From: an uncultured Clostridia bacterium
GTDB taxonomy: Bacteria; Bacillota; Clostridia; HGM11327
DNA: 26,267 nucleotides
Direction: 5' to 3'
NCBI GenBank assembly: GCA_905210525.1
Contig: CAJLXE010000001.1
Coordinates: forward strand, 1-26,267
The translations under genes and the position numbers were made by a program. The notes under the pieces are model-generated. The model saw only the letters and a list, made by a program, of their open reading frames with translations. It made no database searches and was not told where the DNA came from. Shown in pieces: positions 14,128 to 22,886 of the stretch; position 1 is the first letter of the stretch, and the number at the start of each line of letters is the position of its first letter.

Positions 14128-16446
14128 TCAGGCTCTCAAAAATACATATTCGCGTCCCGCAACAGCCTTGAACTCTGCGACATCGCTGTTGAAATCAGCT
14201 TCAAAGTCATGCTTCATTGTGCTTATTCCGTCATATTCAACTTTTATTACAGTATCATATACAGGTCTGAGAACTATTTTGACAGCCTTGCCGTCTTTCC
14301 ATTCTATATCGACGTCAACATTGCCTCTTGCCTTAAGACCTTTTACAAAACCGTTCTTCCATGCGTCCGGAAGCGCAGGAAGTATCGAAATAATTCTGTC
14401 GCCCGTTTCGCCGTCGTGGCTCTGCAGGAGCATTTCCGCAACGCCCGCGGTAAATCCGAAATTACCGTCTATCTGGAACGGCGGATGCATATCGAACAGA
14501 TTGTTTTCGCAGCACTTTTTCACAAATTCGGAAACGTGATTATATGCGGAATTGCCGTCACGGAATCTTGCAAAGAAGCTTATCGTCCATGCTCTCGACC
14601 AGCCCGTGCCCGCGCCGCCGTTTTCAAGACGTCTGTCTATTGCTTTTCTTGCGGCATTGTATATTGTCATATCCTTACGTGTAATGACATCCGCAGGATA
14701 CAAGCCGTAAAGGTGGGAAACGTGTCTGTGTCCGAGCTCCGTCTCCTCGTAGTCCTCTATCCATTCGCAGAGATTGCCGTGCTTTTCCGACACCTTAAGC
14801 TTCGGAAGCTTCGGAATTGCCTCATTTATTTCTTTTATAATGCCGTCGTTTTCCTTTCCGAGAAGCTTTGCTGCCGCAACCGTCTTGTCAAACACGTCAA
14901 GTATTATCTCAACGTCCATTGTTGACGAATACGTAAGATACGTTCTTTCTCCGTTAAGCATAAAAGCGTTTTCCGGTGACGCGCTCGGCGCCGTAACAAG
15001 TCTTCCCGTTCCGTCGTCTATCATATAGTCAAGCAGGAATCTGCTTGCGCCTTCAAGAATCGGGTATGCCTTATTCTTAAGGAACTCTTTATCGCCTGTA
15101 TATTCGTAGTGCTCCCAGAGATGTCTGCTGAGCCACGGACCGCTGAGCGGTGTAGCTCCCCACACGCCGTCATGCATACACGTCTTACCGAAGCAGTCAA
15201 CAAGATGATGAAGCGTCCAGCCGCCCGCATGGTACATATTTTTTGCCGTTTCCGCACCCGGAATCGTAAGTTTTTCCAAAAAGTCATTGAGCAGCTCAGC
15301 CGTTTCCGCAAGATTGCACACATGAGCCGGCCAATAGTTCATCTGAAGATTTATGTTCGTGTGGAAATCGGCTCCCCACGGCATATCATAGCCCTCGCCC
15401 CATATTCCCTGAAGGTTAGCGGGCAGTGTTCCGGGATGAAGCGAAGACGTTATGAGAAGATAACGTCCGAAATTAAACGTTTTCTCCGCAAGTACGTCAA
15501 CATACTCGCCTTCTCTTGCTTTAGCCTGAAGCTCTGTAATGTCAAGATCCGGATCATCATCCGTAAGCTTTATCGATACTCTGTCATAAAGAGACGCCAT
15601 CTCGTCTGCCGTTTCTTTTTTATATTCGTCATATTTGTCCGGGTCGATTGCGTTTACTTTATCCATCGCTTCCTTGAGCGGTTCTATGCTTCTGTCTATG
15701 CTGAGCTCGGAAAAATCATAATCCGTATGTGAAGAATAAACCGCCGTAACATATGACGCTCCCGACGCCGTTATTACGTTTGCATTGCCGTCAAGCTTTA
15801 TTTCTCCGTCCGAGAATACTTTCACCACCGCCGCAAAGCGCATATTGCTTCCGCCCTCGCCCTGGTGCGGCGTAGGAAGATCGACAAGCTGACCGTTCAT
15901 CATTATATAATTGTCGTATGATCTTACCGAACAATCTCTGCCTCTTTCCATCGCAACGGAAATATCAAGCACAGACTTGTCGGCAGAAGTCTTTATTATC
16001 ATTACGTCCTTTGCAAACGATATGAAATATTCTCTTTTTACGCATACGCCGTCCTGAGTATATTTTACATCGGCAATACCCGTTCTCATGTCAAGAGTGC
16101 GTTTATAGTCCGAAGCTTCCCCTTTAGCGTTATTTTTTATCAAAACATCGCATACTTCCTGATAAGAGCGCACAAACAAAGGCTTTCCGAGAAGATATTT
16201 GTCACACGCATCGTATGCCTCTTTGTTCTTGTCCTCAAGAATAAGCTTTCTTATTTCATCTATATGAGCCGCCCCGTCCGGTGCGTCCGCACACATTTTC
16301 TTGCCGCTGTATAACGTATCATCGTTCATCTTTATCTTATCGCACGATACGCCTCCGTACACCATGGCTCCTATGTGTCCGTTACCCATAGCATATGCTT
16401 CAAGCCAGCGCTCGGCAGGCTTTGACTCATGCAAATAATTGTTCAT
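14128..16446 (-). CDS. GH95 family alpha-L-fucosidase-type glycosidase
   Basis: A 772-residue enzyme with the full GH95 plan: N-terminal beta domain (NGHIGAMVYGGV and KMNDDTLYSG, about 22-48), (alpha/alpha)6 barrel and C-terminal beta domain. By comparison with the Bifidobacterium 1,2-alpha-L-fucosidase, the key residues are present: HTNINLQMNYWPA (Asn364 and Asn366 activate water), SPENAF (acid Glu492) and PPFQIDGNFGFTAG (Asp660). Members cut terminal alpha-1,2-L-fucose or alpha-L-galactose from glycans. There is no signal peptide, so it would act in the cytosol on imported oligosaccharides, but no sugar transporter lies nearby. The ATG at 16446 follows GGAGG by 10 bases; the TTG at 16464 falls on that site and is rejected. 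It is a single-gene unit with its own promoter and terminator, divergent from spoIIIA. Confidence 0.92.
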   Translation of the reverse strand: MNNYLHESKPAERWLEAYAMGNGHIGAMVYGGVSCDKIKMNDDTLYSGKKMCADAPDGAAHIDEIRKLILEDKNKEAYDACDKYLLGKPLFVRSYQEVCDVLIKNNAKGEASDYKRTLDMRTGIADVKYTQDGVCVKREYFISFAKDVMIIKTSADKSVLDISVAMERGRDCSVRSYDNYIMMNGQLVDLPTPHQGEGGSNMRFAAVVKVFSDGEIKLDGNANVITASGASYVTAVYSSHTDYDFSELSIDRSIEPLKEAMDKVNAIDPDKYDEYKKETADEMASLYDRVSIKLTDDDPDLDITELQAKAREGEYVDVLAEKTFNFGRYLLITSSLHPGTLPANLQGIWGEGYDMPWGADFHTNINLQMNYWPAHVCNLAETAELLNDFLEKLTIPGAETAKNMYHAGGWTLHHLVDCFGKTCMHDGVWGATPLSGPWLSRHLWEHYEYTGDKEFLKNKAYPILEGASRFLLDYMIDDGTGRLVTAPSASPENAFMLNGERTYLTYSSTMDVEIILDVFDKTVAAAKLLGKENDGIIKEINEAIPKLPKLKVSEKHGNLCEWIEDYEETELGHRHVSHLYGLYPADVITRKDMTIYNAARKAIDRRLENGGAGTGWSRAWTISFFARFRDGNSAYNHVSEFVKKCCENNLFDMHPPFQIDGNFGFTAGVAEMLLQSHDGETGDRIISILPALPDAWKNGFVKGLKARGNVDVDIEWKDGKAVKIVLRPVYDTVIKVEYDGISTMKHDFEADFNSDVAEFKAVAGREYVFLRA

Positions 16447-16481
16447 ATAATATACATCCTCCAAAATAAAAGTTCATATAT

Positions 16482-16510
16482 ATTTTAATATATCACAGAA
16501 AATTTTGCAA
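16482..16510 (-). promoter_or_regulatory. Probable promoter of the GH95 gene
   Basis: TTGCAA (16505-16510) and TAAAAT (16482-16487) are 17 bases apart on the minus strand, giving a leader of about 30 bases. Confidence 0.6.
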
Positions 16511-16533
16511 TACGTTTCTCAAAAATATTTTTG

Positions 16534-16562
16534 TTCTTATCATTGTGCTCACCTCATATCAT
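16534..16562 (+). promoter_or_regulatory. Possible sigma-E promoter of spoIIIA
   Basis: In Bacillus this operon is read by mother-cell sigma-E. Here CATATCAT (16555-16562) fits the sigma-E -10 consensus CATACAAT at six of eight bases, but the -35 region about 14 bases upstream is weak. An alternative -10 is CATATTAA at 16560-16567. The call rests partly on knowledge of the operon. Confidence 0.3.
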
Positions 16563-16594
16563 ATTAATATAATCAGATAAAAGGCAGGCACGGC

Positions 16595-17479
16595 ATGGAT
16601 ATTGTTACAGATTACATAAGCTCGCTTTTGCCGCCGGTATTTGCAAAGTACATAAGCTCGCTGCCGCAGGCAAAGAAAAATATTCTTAAGGAAATAAGGC
16701 TTCGCATGGGAAAGCCTCTTGCGCTTGAATACGGAAACGGCTGTACATTTGCACAGGCGCAGGGCGTGGTCACCCAAGACGATATAACCGCGGTAATGGC
16801 ACTTCTGAGCGATTATTCCGTAAATTCGGTAAAAGATAAGCTCAGGCGCGGATTTATTCCCCTTAAATACGGATGCCGCGCAGGCGTTGCCGGTGAGATT
16901 ATAATCAAAAACGGAGAAATACAATTTCAGCGCAACATAAACAGCATAAACATAAGAATAGCCCGTGAATGTACGGGATGTTCCGACTCCGTTTTCAGCA
17001 GCATTTACAACGGCTCGCAAATATTCAGCACTTTGATAATATCTCCGCCCATGACGGGCAAAACCACGCTTCTGCGCGACATAGCACGCCGTCTCGGAGA
17101 CGTTGCAAACGTATGCATAATAGATGAACGCGGCGAAATAGCGTCCTGCTACAACGGCATACCTCAGTTTGACGTAGGCAAAAGAACCGATATACTCGAT
17201 TTGTGTCCCAAACCGCAAGGAATACCAATGGCAGTACGGAGTATGGCGCCCGACGTAATAATAACCGACGAAATAGGAAGCACCGACGACTGCCGTGCGC
17301 TCGCGGACGCGGCGCAATGCGGAGTAAGCTTTATTGCAACCATGCATTCGGACAGCATAGATTCGGCGCAAAAACGAGAAAGCACTCACAAGCTTTTCAA
17401 CGACGGCATAATAAAAAGAGCCATACTGCTCGGCAATTCAAAAGGCGTGGGAACAGTTGAGGAAATTGCCGTGTTCTGA
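16595..17479 (+). CDS. spoIIIAA: Stage III sporulation protein AA, ATPase
   Basis: The 294-residue soluble ATPase of the SpoIIIA-SpoIIQ channel, related to secretion ATPases. Visible are the RLRMGKPLAL segment (35-44), the Walker A region SPPMTGKTT (150-158, with Ser where Gly is usual), CIIDERGEIA (174-183), the Walker B-like VIITDEIG (221-228) and the SFIATMHSDS stretch (245-254). It is close to the Bacillus length of 307. It works on the mother-cell side of the membranes during engulfment and is thought to power assembly or transport. The ATG is preceded by AAAGG at 10 bases. First gene of an eight-gene operon; divergent from the GH95 gene. A 276-codon frame on the opposite strand is only a shadow. 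Confidence 0.95.
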   Translation: MDIVTDYISSLLPPVFAKYISSLPQAKKNILKEIRLRMGKPLALEYGNGCTFAQAQGVVTQDDITAVMALLSDYSVNSVKDKLRRGFIPLKYGCRAGVAGEIIIKNGEIQFQRNINSINIRIARECTGCSDSVFSSIYNGSQIFSTLIISPPMTGKTTLLRDIARRLGDVANVCIIDERGEIASCYNGIPQFDVGKRTDILDLCPKPQGIPMAVRSMAPDVIITDEIGSTDDCRALADAAQCGVSFIATMHSDSIDSAQKRESTHKLFNDGIIKRAILLGNSKGVGTVEEIAVF

Positions 17480-17505
17480 TACCATATCTGAAAGGAAAAT
17501 TCAAA

Positions 17506-17985
17506 ATGAATCCTGTTTTGTGCGGAATAAGTATTTTTGTAGGATTCTCTGCCGGAACGTTTGCGGCGGCAAGGGTATCCTCCGGGCTTAAATATCTTGA
17601 CGATCTCTGCTGCGCTCTCGAAACGCTCCATGACTGCATCTGCACGTATTCCTCCGGACTCGGAGAAGCAATATCAAGCGGAAATATAGATAAAAAGTGC
17701 GTTCTGTTCGATGATATCGCAAAAAATCTGACTTCAGGCAAGCCGAATTTCGCCGACATCATAAACAATTCCCCGTACAACCCCGAAATAAAATCACACC
17801 TCACCAGATTGTTTGAAAACATAATCCACGGCGAGGAATCCGAAATAATCAAAAGCTTTGACATAACGCTCAGCACCGTAAAAAAATACAGAGACGCCGA
17901 ACGCATAAAAAAAGAAAAAAATGCCCCTCTATATAAAAAAGCAGGCTTACTGCTCGGCATAGGCGCAGCAATACTTTTTCTTTGA
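17506..17985 (+). CDS. spoIIIAB: Stage III sporulation protein AB
   Basis: A 159-residue membrane protein (Bacillus 171). It has an N-terminal hydrophobic segment (about 3-22), a helical soluble middle with GLKYLDDLCCALETLHDCI, and a C-terminal span (146-158, KKAGLLLGIGAAILFL). The family resembles the cytoplasmic half of GspF-type platform proteins of type II secretion and is thought to partner SpoIIIAA. The ATG lies 9 bases after AAAGGA and 26 bases after the spoIIIAA stop. Confidence 0.93.
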   Translation: MNPVLCGISIFVGFSAGTFAAARVSSGLKYLDDLCCALETLHDCICTYSSGLGEAISSGNIDKKCVLFDDIAKNLTSGKPNFADIINNSPYNPEIKSHLTRLFENIIHGEESEIIKSFDITLSTVKKYRDAERIKKEKNAPLYKKAGLLLGIGAAILFL

Positions 17986-18036
17986 TACACGTATTACCAA
18001 CGTAAAACATAATCCCGTCGGCAGAAAGGAAAACAA

Positions 18037-18231
18037 ATGCAGATTGACATTATATTCAAAATAGCGGCAATAGGAATAATTGTCGCCGTATTGAACCAGG
18101 TACTCGTAAAGGCGGATAAATCAGAAATAGCAACGCTCGTAACTCTCACAGGCGTTATAATCGTTCTGCTTACGGTAATAAATCTGGTAAGCGAACTCTT
18201 CACTACCATACGCTCGCTGTTTCAGCTGTAA
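18037..18231 (+). CDS. spoIIIAC: Stage III sporulation protein AC
   Basis: A 64-residue protein with two membrane spans (about 4-24 and 33-55), matching the usual length of about 68. The N-terminus MQIDIIFKIAAIGIIVAVLN is typical of the family. It belongs to the mother-cell membrane part of the channel. A ribosome site AGAAAGGA lies just upstream. Confidence 0.93.
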   Translation: MQIDIIFKIAAIGIIVAVLNQVLVKADKSEIATLVTLTGVIIVLLTVINLVSELFTTIRSLFQL

Positions 18232-18234
18232 AGT

Positions 18235-18618
18235 ATGAACATATTAACCGTATCGCTTCTGGCAATCGCCGCAACCGTATTTATAATTGTTATAAAAGAG
18301 CTCAAACCCGATTTTGCCGTTCTCGTGAGCTTATCGTTCGGTATAGTAATAATGCTGTATCTGGTTGAACCCATTTCACAGACAATATCCGCATTTTCGC
18401 AAATCGCCGACCGCTCCGGAATAAGCAGTGATGTCCTCACGGCCGCAATAAAAGTTATAGGTATAAGCTTTGTCGCCGAATTTGCCGCATCAATATGTAC
18501 AGATGCGGGACAAACGTCCATAGCATCCAAAGTAGAAGCAGCAGGAAAAATCATAATACTCACATTAGCGCTTCCCATAATAACAAGTATGCTTGATTCC
18601 CTGTTTTCCATATTATAA
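18235..18618 (+). CDS. spoIIIAD: Stage III sporulation protein AD
   Basis: A 127-residue protein (Bacillus 133) with about three to four membrane spans; the segment KVIGISFVAEFAASICTDAG (72-91) is highly characteristic of the family. It starts three bases after the spoIIIAC stop and has only a weak ribosome site, so translation is probably coupled. It is part of the inner membrane complex of the channel. Confidence 0.93.
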   Translation: MNILTVSLLAIAATVFIIVIKELKPDFAVLVSLSFGIVIMLYLVEPISQTISAFSQIADRSGISSDVLTAAIKVIGISFVAEFAASICTDAGQTSIASKVEAAGKIIILTLALPIITSMLDSLFSIL

Positions 18619-18634
18619 CCAACGGAAAAAACAT

Positions 18635-19837
18635 ATGAAAAATAAAAACGTATTACTATTGTTATTTTGTATTATATCTTTTACATTTATTACGATTATG
18701 CTCATCCCGCACGAAAGCTTTGCATATGACGTCGGCGATACCGTGGATATCACACCCATAATAGAAGAAGCTCTTGACGGCACGGACCTTTCTCCATGGC
18801 AAAAATTCGTATCGGGAAACGAGCTGTTCGCCGACATAACGGACAACAGTCAAAGCGTTCCCGAATACTTAAAAAAACTCATAAAAGGCGAAGCGGTGCT
18901 GTCGTTTGACGGATTTATAAACGCTTTGTTCTCACGCTTCATATCCTCCGTCAAAAGTCACATGGGACTTGCCGCAATTCTGCTCGGCATTGCACTGATA
19001 TGTACGGTGCTCGAAAAGTTCTCAAAAAGCATTTTCAAAGGCAGCATATCCTCTGCGGCGTCCGGAGTACTGTTTTTTTCTGCCGTGGGACTTATAATAA
19101 AAGGCTTTGCCGAAACCACCGCCACGTGTACGGATTGCATAAACAATATGTCCGATTTTACGGATAAAACATTGCCCATACTCATGACGTTCGTTACCGC
19201 CGTCGGAAATTCCTCATCCTCCGGCATACTTCAACCCGGCATACTCATGATTCTCGAACTTACCGTAAAGCTCATCAACTGCATTATCATTCCTCTGTTG
19301 ACCGCATCCGCCGTGCTTTCAACTGCGTACAACATATGTCAGCAAAAGCCTTACGCCGATATATCCGGTTCCGTAAAAAAACTCGCCGACTGGATAATAG
19401 GAATAATGTTCACGCTGTTTTTCGGCTTTATATCCATACAGAAGCTCACCGCGTCCGCATTGGACGGAGCCTGCATAAAAACAATAAAATATACGCTTTC
19501 TTCATTTTCTCTGTACGGCGGCTCATTCTTATCCAAAAGCTTCGACATCGTAACAGGCTGTGCCGTAATAATGAAAAACGTACTCGGCGGAATAGGAATG
19601 ATAATATTGCTGTCAATATGCGTATCTCCCGCTCTGGAACTGCTTGCGGTATCTGTCGTTTACAGAATATCTTCTCTTTTCATATCTCTCACAGGCGAAA
19701 CACGTATATCCGGCTGTCTCAATGACATAGGCAAAATATACGGAACAATGTTCCTGTGCATAATGACATCGGCTGTACTGTTTTTCATGCTGCTTTCCGT
19801 CATAACCGCCGCAGGAAACACTCTTGCCGGAATATGA
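18635..19837 (+). CDS. spoIIIAE: Stage III sporulation protein AE
   Basis: A 400-residue protein, the size of Bacillus SpoIIIAE (399). It begins with a signal peptide (MKNKNVLLLLFCIISF... with likely cleavage after HESFA, near residue 32), then an extracytoplasmic stretch and a C-terminal half with six or more membrane spans. In Bacillus it is the putative permease of the channel. The ATG at 18635 is chosen because an earlier in-frame TTG (18593) would lie inside spoIIIAD and remove the signal-peptide N-terminus; the ribosome site (CGGAAAA) is weak. Confidence 0.93.
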   Translation: MKNKNVLLLLFCIISFTFITIMLIPHESFAYDVGDTVDITPIIEEALDGTDLSPWQKFVSGNELFADITDNSQSVPEYLKKLIKGEAVLSFDGFINALFSRFISSVKSHMGLAAILLGIALICTVLEKFSKSIFKGSISSAASGVLFFSAVGLIIKGFAETTATCTDCINNMSDFTDKTLPILMTFVTAVGNSSSSGILQPGILMILELTVKLINCIIIPLLTASAVLSTAYNICQQKPYADISGSVKKLADWIIGIMFTLFFGFISIQKLTASALDGACIKTIKYTLSSFSLYGGSFLSKSFDIVTGCAVIMKNVLGGIGMIILLSICVSPALELLAVSVVYRISSLFISLTGETRISGCLNDIGKIYGTMFLCIMTSAVLFFMLLSVITAAGNTLAGI

Positions 19838-19850
19838 GGTAAATAAAATT

Positions 19851-20348
19851 ATGGATACATTCTATTCTGCAATAAAAGCTCTCACAGGCATAGCGGTACT
19901 ATACTTTTTGTGCGACGCGCTCATTTCATCCGAGAAATTCAAGCCCTATGTGCGCCTCGTGCTCGGTCTTGCAGTAGTCCTGACCTTGGCAAAACCCATA
20001 ACCGCTCTGCTGAAAACCGAGCCCGACATCATGTTCAACATAGATATACCGTCCGAAAACGACAGTCTCCGCGATGACATCGAAAATATATGGAGAGGTC
20101 ATTCAAGCGGCTCTCTCAGAACATTTGTCGGCGATATTCTTTGCGAAAGCTTCCCGTCATACAAATTCACCGTGCGCACATACAGGCACGAATCCGGATT
20201 ATACCGGATATACGTAACCGTATATGACAATATTCCGCAATCCGATATCAGGGACGTAAAAAATTTAATTTGCGCTAAAACAGGTATATCGGCAGATTAC
20301 GTGAATATATATTTACAGAATCCGCAAACAAAGGAGGACACACAATGA
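19851..20348 (+). CDS. spoIIIAF: Stage III sporulation protein AF
   Basis: A 165-residue protein, somewhat shorter than in Bacillus (206). It has two N-terminal spans (about 6-25 and 33-54) with the family-typical SSEKFKPYVRLVLGL between them, then a soluble domain of ring-building type with YRHESGLYRIYVTVYD. The ATG at 19851 has GAGGT 10 bases upstream; the longer frame from 19824 overlaps spoIIIAE and starts at TTG. The stop overlaps the spoIIIAG start (ATGA). Confidence 0.88.
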   Translation: MDTFYSAIKALTGIAVLYFLCDALISSEKFKPYVRLVLGLAVVLTLAKPITALLKTEPDIMFNIDIPSENDSLRDDIENIWRGHSSGSLRTFVGDILCESFPSYKFTVRTYRHESGLYRIYVTVYDNIPQSDIRDVKNLICAKTGISADYVNIYLQNPQTKEDTQ

Positions 20349-20779
20349 ACAACGGTTTTTTCAGGCGATTTTCGGATACGCTTAAAGAATTCGGCAAAAA
20401 AGACGCCGCCATATGCGCGGCTGTGGCAATAGTCATAATAATACTTGCGGCAAACATATATATAAACAAAAACAAAGACGCCCCTGCCGGCACATACGCA
20501 ACGCCTGCCGCCTCTCCTCAGAAAAGCACCGCGACAGATATTGAACTGCGGCTTGAAAATATTCTCAGCAAAATAGACGGCACCGGTAAAATCGATGTAA
20601 TGATAACATATCAGACATGCGACGCCTCAGCCGGACAGGAACAGCCTCAGCCGCTCGGTGCGGTTATAATAGCCGAGGGCGCGGATAATCTTGAGGTCCG
20701 CATAAAAATACAGCAGGCGGTTCAGACTGCACTCGGTATAGAAGCCCGTCAGATAAAAATTTTCAGAATGGGCAAATAA
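20345..20779 (+). CDS. spoIIIAG: Stage III sporulation protein AG
   Basis: A 144-residue single-span protein (span about 20-39), much shorter than Bacillus SpoIIIAG (229) and mainly missing the long insertion that builds the large beta barrel of its 30-subunit ring. The core ELRLENILSKIDGTGKIDVMITYQT and the C-terminal ELEVRIKIQQAV type segment are present. It starts with a strong GGAGG site and overlaps spoIIIAF by four bases. A small ring is the likely consequence, which is inference. Confidence 0.88.
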   Translation: MNNGFFRRFSDTLKEFGKKDAAICAAVAIVIIILAANIYINKNKDAPAGTYATPAASPQKSTATDIELRLENILSKIDGTGKIDVMITYQTCDASAGQEQPQPLGAVIIAEGADNLEVRIKIQQAVQTALGIEARQIKIFRMGK

Positions 20780-20799
20780 ATACTGCGGTATAATCAACA

Positions 20800-20828
20800 G
20801 CATATCAGAATATGATATAAATATATAA
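20800..20828 (+). promoter_or_regulatory. Possible internal sigma-E promoter before spoIIIAH
   Basis: The 67-base gap between spoIIIAG and spoIIIAH holds GCATATC (20800-20806), 14 bases, then ATATATAA (20821-20828), a fair fit to sigma-E boxes except for the first base of the -10. An internal sigma-E promoter is known in the Bacillus spoIIIA locus. A TATAAT also occurs at 20789-20794 without a good -35. Confidence 0.3.
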
Positions 20829-20846
20829 ACCTGAAAGGAGCATTTT

Positions 20847-21428
20847 ATGAAGATTAATTGGAGTTACTTTACTAAACAAAGGGGTATTGTTATAGTAAGT
20901 CTTGTGATGTGTTTAGTAATTCTGGGCAGTGCGAACTACATATATACAAGAAGTCAGAACAAAGTTCCGGATATTCCTTCCGCACAAGAACCTGCAGACG
21001 GCAAAGGCGGCACAACAGATCCCGATGACAGTAAAGTAAGCACGCCGGACGGTGACGACAACAAAACCGTATCGGCACAGCCAAACTACTTTGAAGCGTA
21101 CAGAACAAACCGTCAGAGCATAAGAGATATGGAAATGCGTTACGTGCAGACAATTTCCGACAATCAGGGTTCCGATGAAGCCGTGAAAAAGGAAGCCGAA
21201 CAGCGTCTGCTTGAAATTGCATCGCTTATGGAAAAAGAACTCAAGCTTGAAAGTCTCATTAAGTCCAAGGGATTTGAGGACGTAATAGCATTTGTGGAAG
21301 ACGGATCCGTAAATATAGTCGTTAAAGCGGAAAAGCTTACATCTGCTCAGGCAACAAAAATATTGAAGTTAGTAGTTGACGAAACAGGCGAAGCTTCCCA
21401 GAATGTTACCATAATCACAAGAGTATGA
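20847..21428 (+). CDS. spoIIIAH: Stage III sporulation protein AH
   Basis: A 193-residue protein with one N-terminal span (about 13-31, VIVSLVMCLVILGSANYIY), a Gly/Asp/Thr-rich linker (50-75) and a C-terminal ring-building domain of the YscJ/FliF type (about 85-193). Bacillus SpoIIIAH (218) binds forespore SpoIIQ through this domain and joins the two membranes. The key region MRYVQTISDNQGSDEAVKKEAEQRLLEIA is typical. AAAGGAG precedes the ATG by 7 bases. It closes the operon, followed by a terminator at 21442. Confidence 0.95.
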   Translation: MKINWSYFTKQRGIVIVSLVMCLVILGSANYIYTRSQNKVPDIPSAQEPADGKGGTTDPDDSKVSTPDGDDNKTVSAQPNYFEAYRTNRQSIRDMEMRYVQTISDNQGSDEAVKKEAEQRLLEIASLMEKELKLESLIKSKGFEDVIAFVEDGSVNIVVKAEKLTSAQATKILKLVVDETGEASQNVTIITRV

Positions 21429-21441
21429 CCACCCCAACCTG

Positions 21442-21490
21442 CAAAGACGTCCGCTTACACGTTTTGAGTAAACAGACGTCTTTGTTTTTT
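21442..21490 (+). terminator. Terminator of the spoIIIA operon
   Basis: CAAAGACGT (21442-21450) pairs with ACGTCTTTG (21476-21484), followed by TTTTTT. It starts 14 bases after the spoIIIAH stop; its T run touches the stop codon of the convergent gene. Confidence 0.85.
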
Positions 21491-22799
21491 ACATTATATA
21501 ACCGTTCATAAGGAATACCGTCATAACAACTATTCCCAATAAATATTCTGCCGCAAGCACGACTCCCCGCACCCACTTATTTTTGTCAAGAACAAGCGCA
21601 TACGAAATGTACATCGGAAATGCCGCCATCATGTATCTCGCGCCGCTCAGCAGCCAGCTTACCGTAAGCGTAAGAAACAGATACGCCAGCGCATATATGT
21701 TGTACAGGAACGGCATCTTTTTATGCTTTATGTAAATAGCCGTCATAGCCGCTATGGCCGCTGTCATGTTGGCAAACCACAAACACCATTTCTGATCCAA
21801 TCTTGTGTTTTCACCCAAAAAATATTTGAAATGATTCGTCACATTCTTTAATATGCAGGATATCTCATTGTACCAGTGTTCTTTCTGATACACCATAAAT
21901 CTGAACCAATCTCCGGTAACAATCTTGTTTATCAAAAGATACACACCGAACCCCGCAAGAATCAAAAAAGCAGGCAAAAGTCTTACTGCAAATCTTTTGA
22001 AATCAAAATGTCTTTTGCACGCAACCGTAATAAGCCATACTCCGTACGGAATAACAAATATCAATCCGAAATTTTTGGTAAGCGCCGCAAAAAATCCGCA
22101 TATTCCCGCCGCAAACCAGTTTTCCTTTTTCAACATGAACATAAACAGAAGCGACAAAAACAGAAATGTCGATTCCGTAAACGGCAGAGAAAAGAAAAAC
22201 CCGAACGGATTGAATATAAGCAGCAATATTGCAGTCTTTGTCGTCTTTTCCGAGAAATCAATGCGCATAAGCTTGTACATAACCGCAATAGACAAGCTTA
22301 TGAAAATATTCGGCTGAATAAAAGCAGCAGCTCTTATGCTTCCTCCGCACAAATACGACAATCCTCTCACAAGCAGCGGATACAACGGATAAAACACAAT
22401 ATGAAAGCGCGGATCACCTTCATTTCTGTAACCGTACCTCGCAATACCTATATAATGATGAGAATCCCATTTCGTAAGCTCGCTGAAAACATTTGTAAAT
22501 GAAAATGTGTAATCCTCGCTGAAAACCGATTTGAAAACAAACGCAAGCACTGTTGTGGATATGCGTACCGCAAAATATATACCTATAAGAACAAGTATTT
22601 GATTAGTCTCGTTTTTTGTTGGCGTCAGCCGAAAAACAGGCTCGCCTTTCTCATAAAATCTGCCCACATACGAACATTCGCCGTCAGTCCCTGCATAGCT
22701 TTTCTTCAATACCTGTATAAAATAAAAAATTGCTCCGAATACCGCCAGAACCAAAACAAAATTCCATATATGTTCGTACAAAATTATTTGTGTTTCCAT
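21489..22799 (-). CDS. PIG-V-like membrane mannosyltransferase family protein
   Basis: A 436-residue polytopic protein with about nine or ten hydrophobic segments. The pattern WDSHHYIGIARYGY (111-124) followed by FYPLYPLL (136-143) and NPFGFFFSLPFTESTFL (about 196-212) is that of the PIG-V/GPI mannosyltransferase 2 family (GT-C fold), which uses a lipid-linked sugar donor outside the membrane; the Asp after Trp111 is the expected catalytic residue. In bacteria the acceptor is not known, with glycolipid or protein mannosylation as options. The ATG follows AAAGGCGG. A -10-like TATAAT (22829-22834) without a clear -35 lies upstream, and the LOR gene upstream is on the same strand 87 bases away, so cotranscription is possible. 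Confidence 0.82.
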   Translation of the reverse strand: METQIILYEHIWNFVLVLAVFGAIFYFIQVLKKSYAGTDGECSYVGRFYEKGEPVFRLTPTKNETNQILVLIGIYFAVRISTTVLAFVFKSVFSEDYTFSFTNVFSELTKWDSHHYIGIARYGYRNEGDPRFHIVFYPLYPLLVRGLSYLCGGSIRAAAFIQPNIFISLSIAVMYKLMRIDFSEKTTKTAILLLIFNPFGFFFSLPFTESTFLFLSLLFMFMLKKENWFAAGICGFFAALTKNFGLIFVIPYGVWLITVACKRHFDFKRFAVRLLPAFLILAGFGVYLLINKIVTGDWFRFMVYQKEHWYNEISCILKNVTNHFKYFLGENTRLDQKWCLWFANMTAAIAAMTAIYIKHKKMPFLYNIYALAYLFLTLTVSWLLSGARYMMAAFPMYISYALVLDKNKWVRGVVLAAEYLLGIVVMTVFLMNGYIM

Positions 22800-22886
22800 A
22801 TCAAATCCGCCTTTGTATTGCCGTTATTATTATATAATATTTACCGTTCATTGCAGTCCGAACCGTCCGCAAGAACGGTGCATATA

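Noticed and set aside
16559..17389. A 276-codon minus-strand frame over spoIIIAA, and a 237-codon plus-strand frame over the ABC gene at 11368-12081.
   Set aside because: Both are antisense shadows of genes with full motif support; their Tyr/Arg-rich composition is typical of shadow frames.
22843..22879. An inverted repeat ACCGTTC/GAACGGT after the LOR gene as a terminator.
   Set aside because: The loop is long (23 bases) and no run of T follows the stem on the minus strand, so I cannot support termination.
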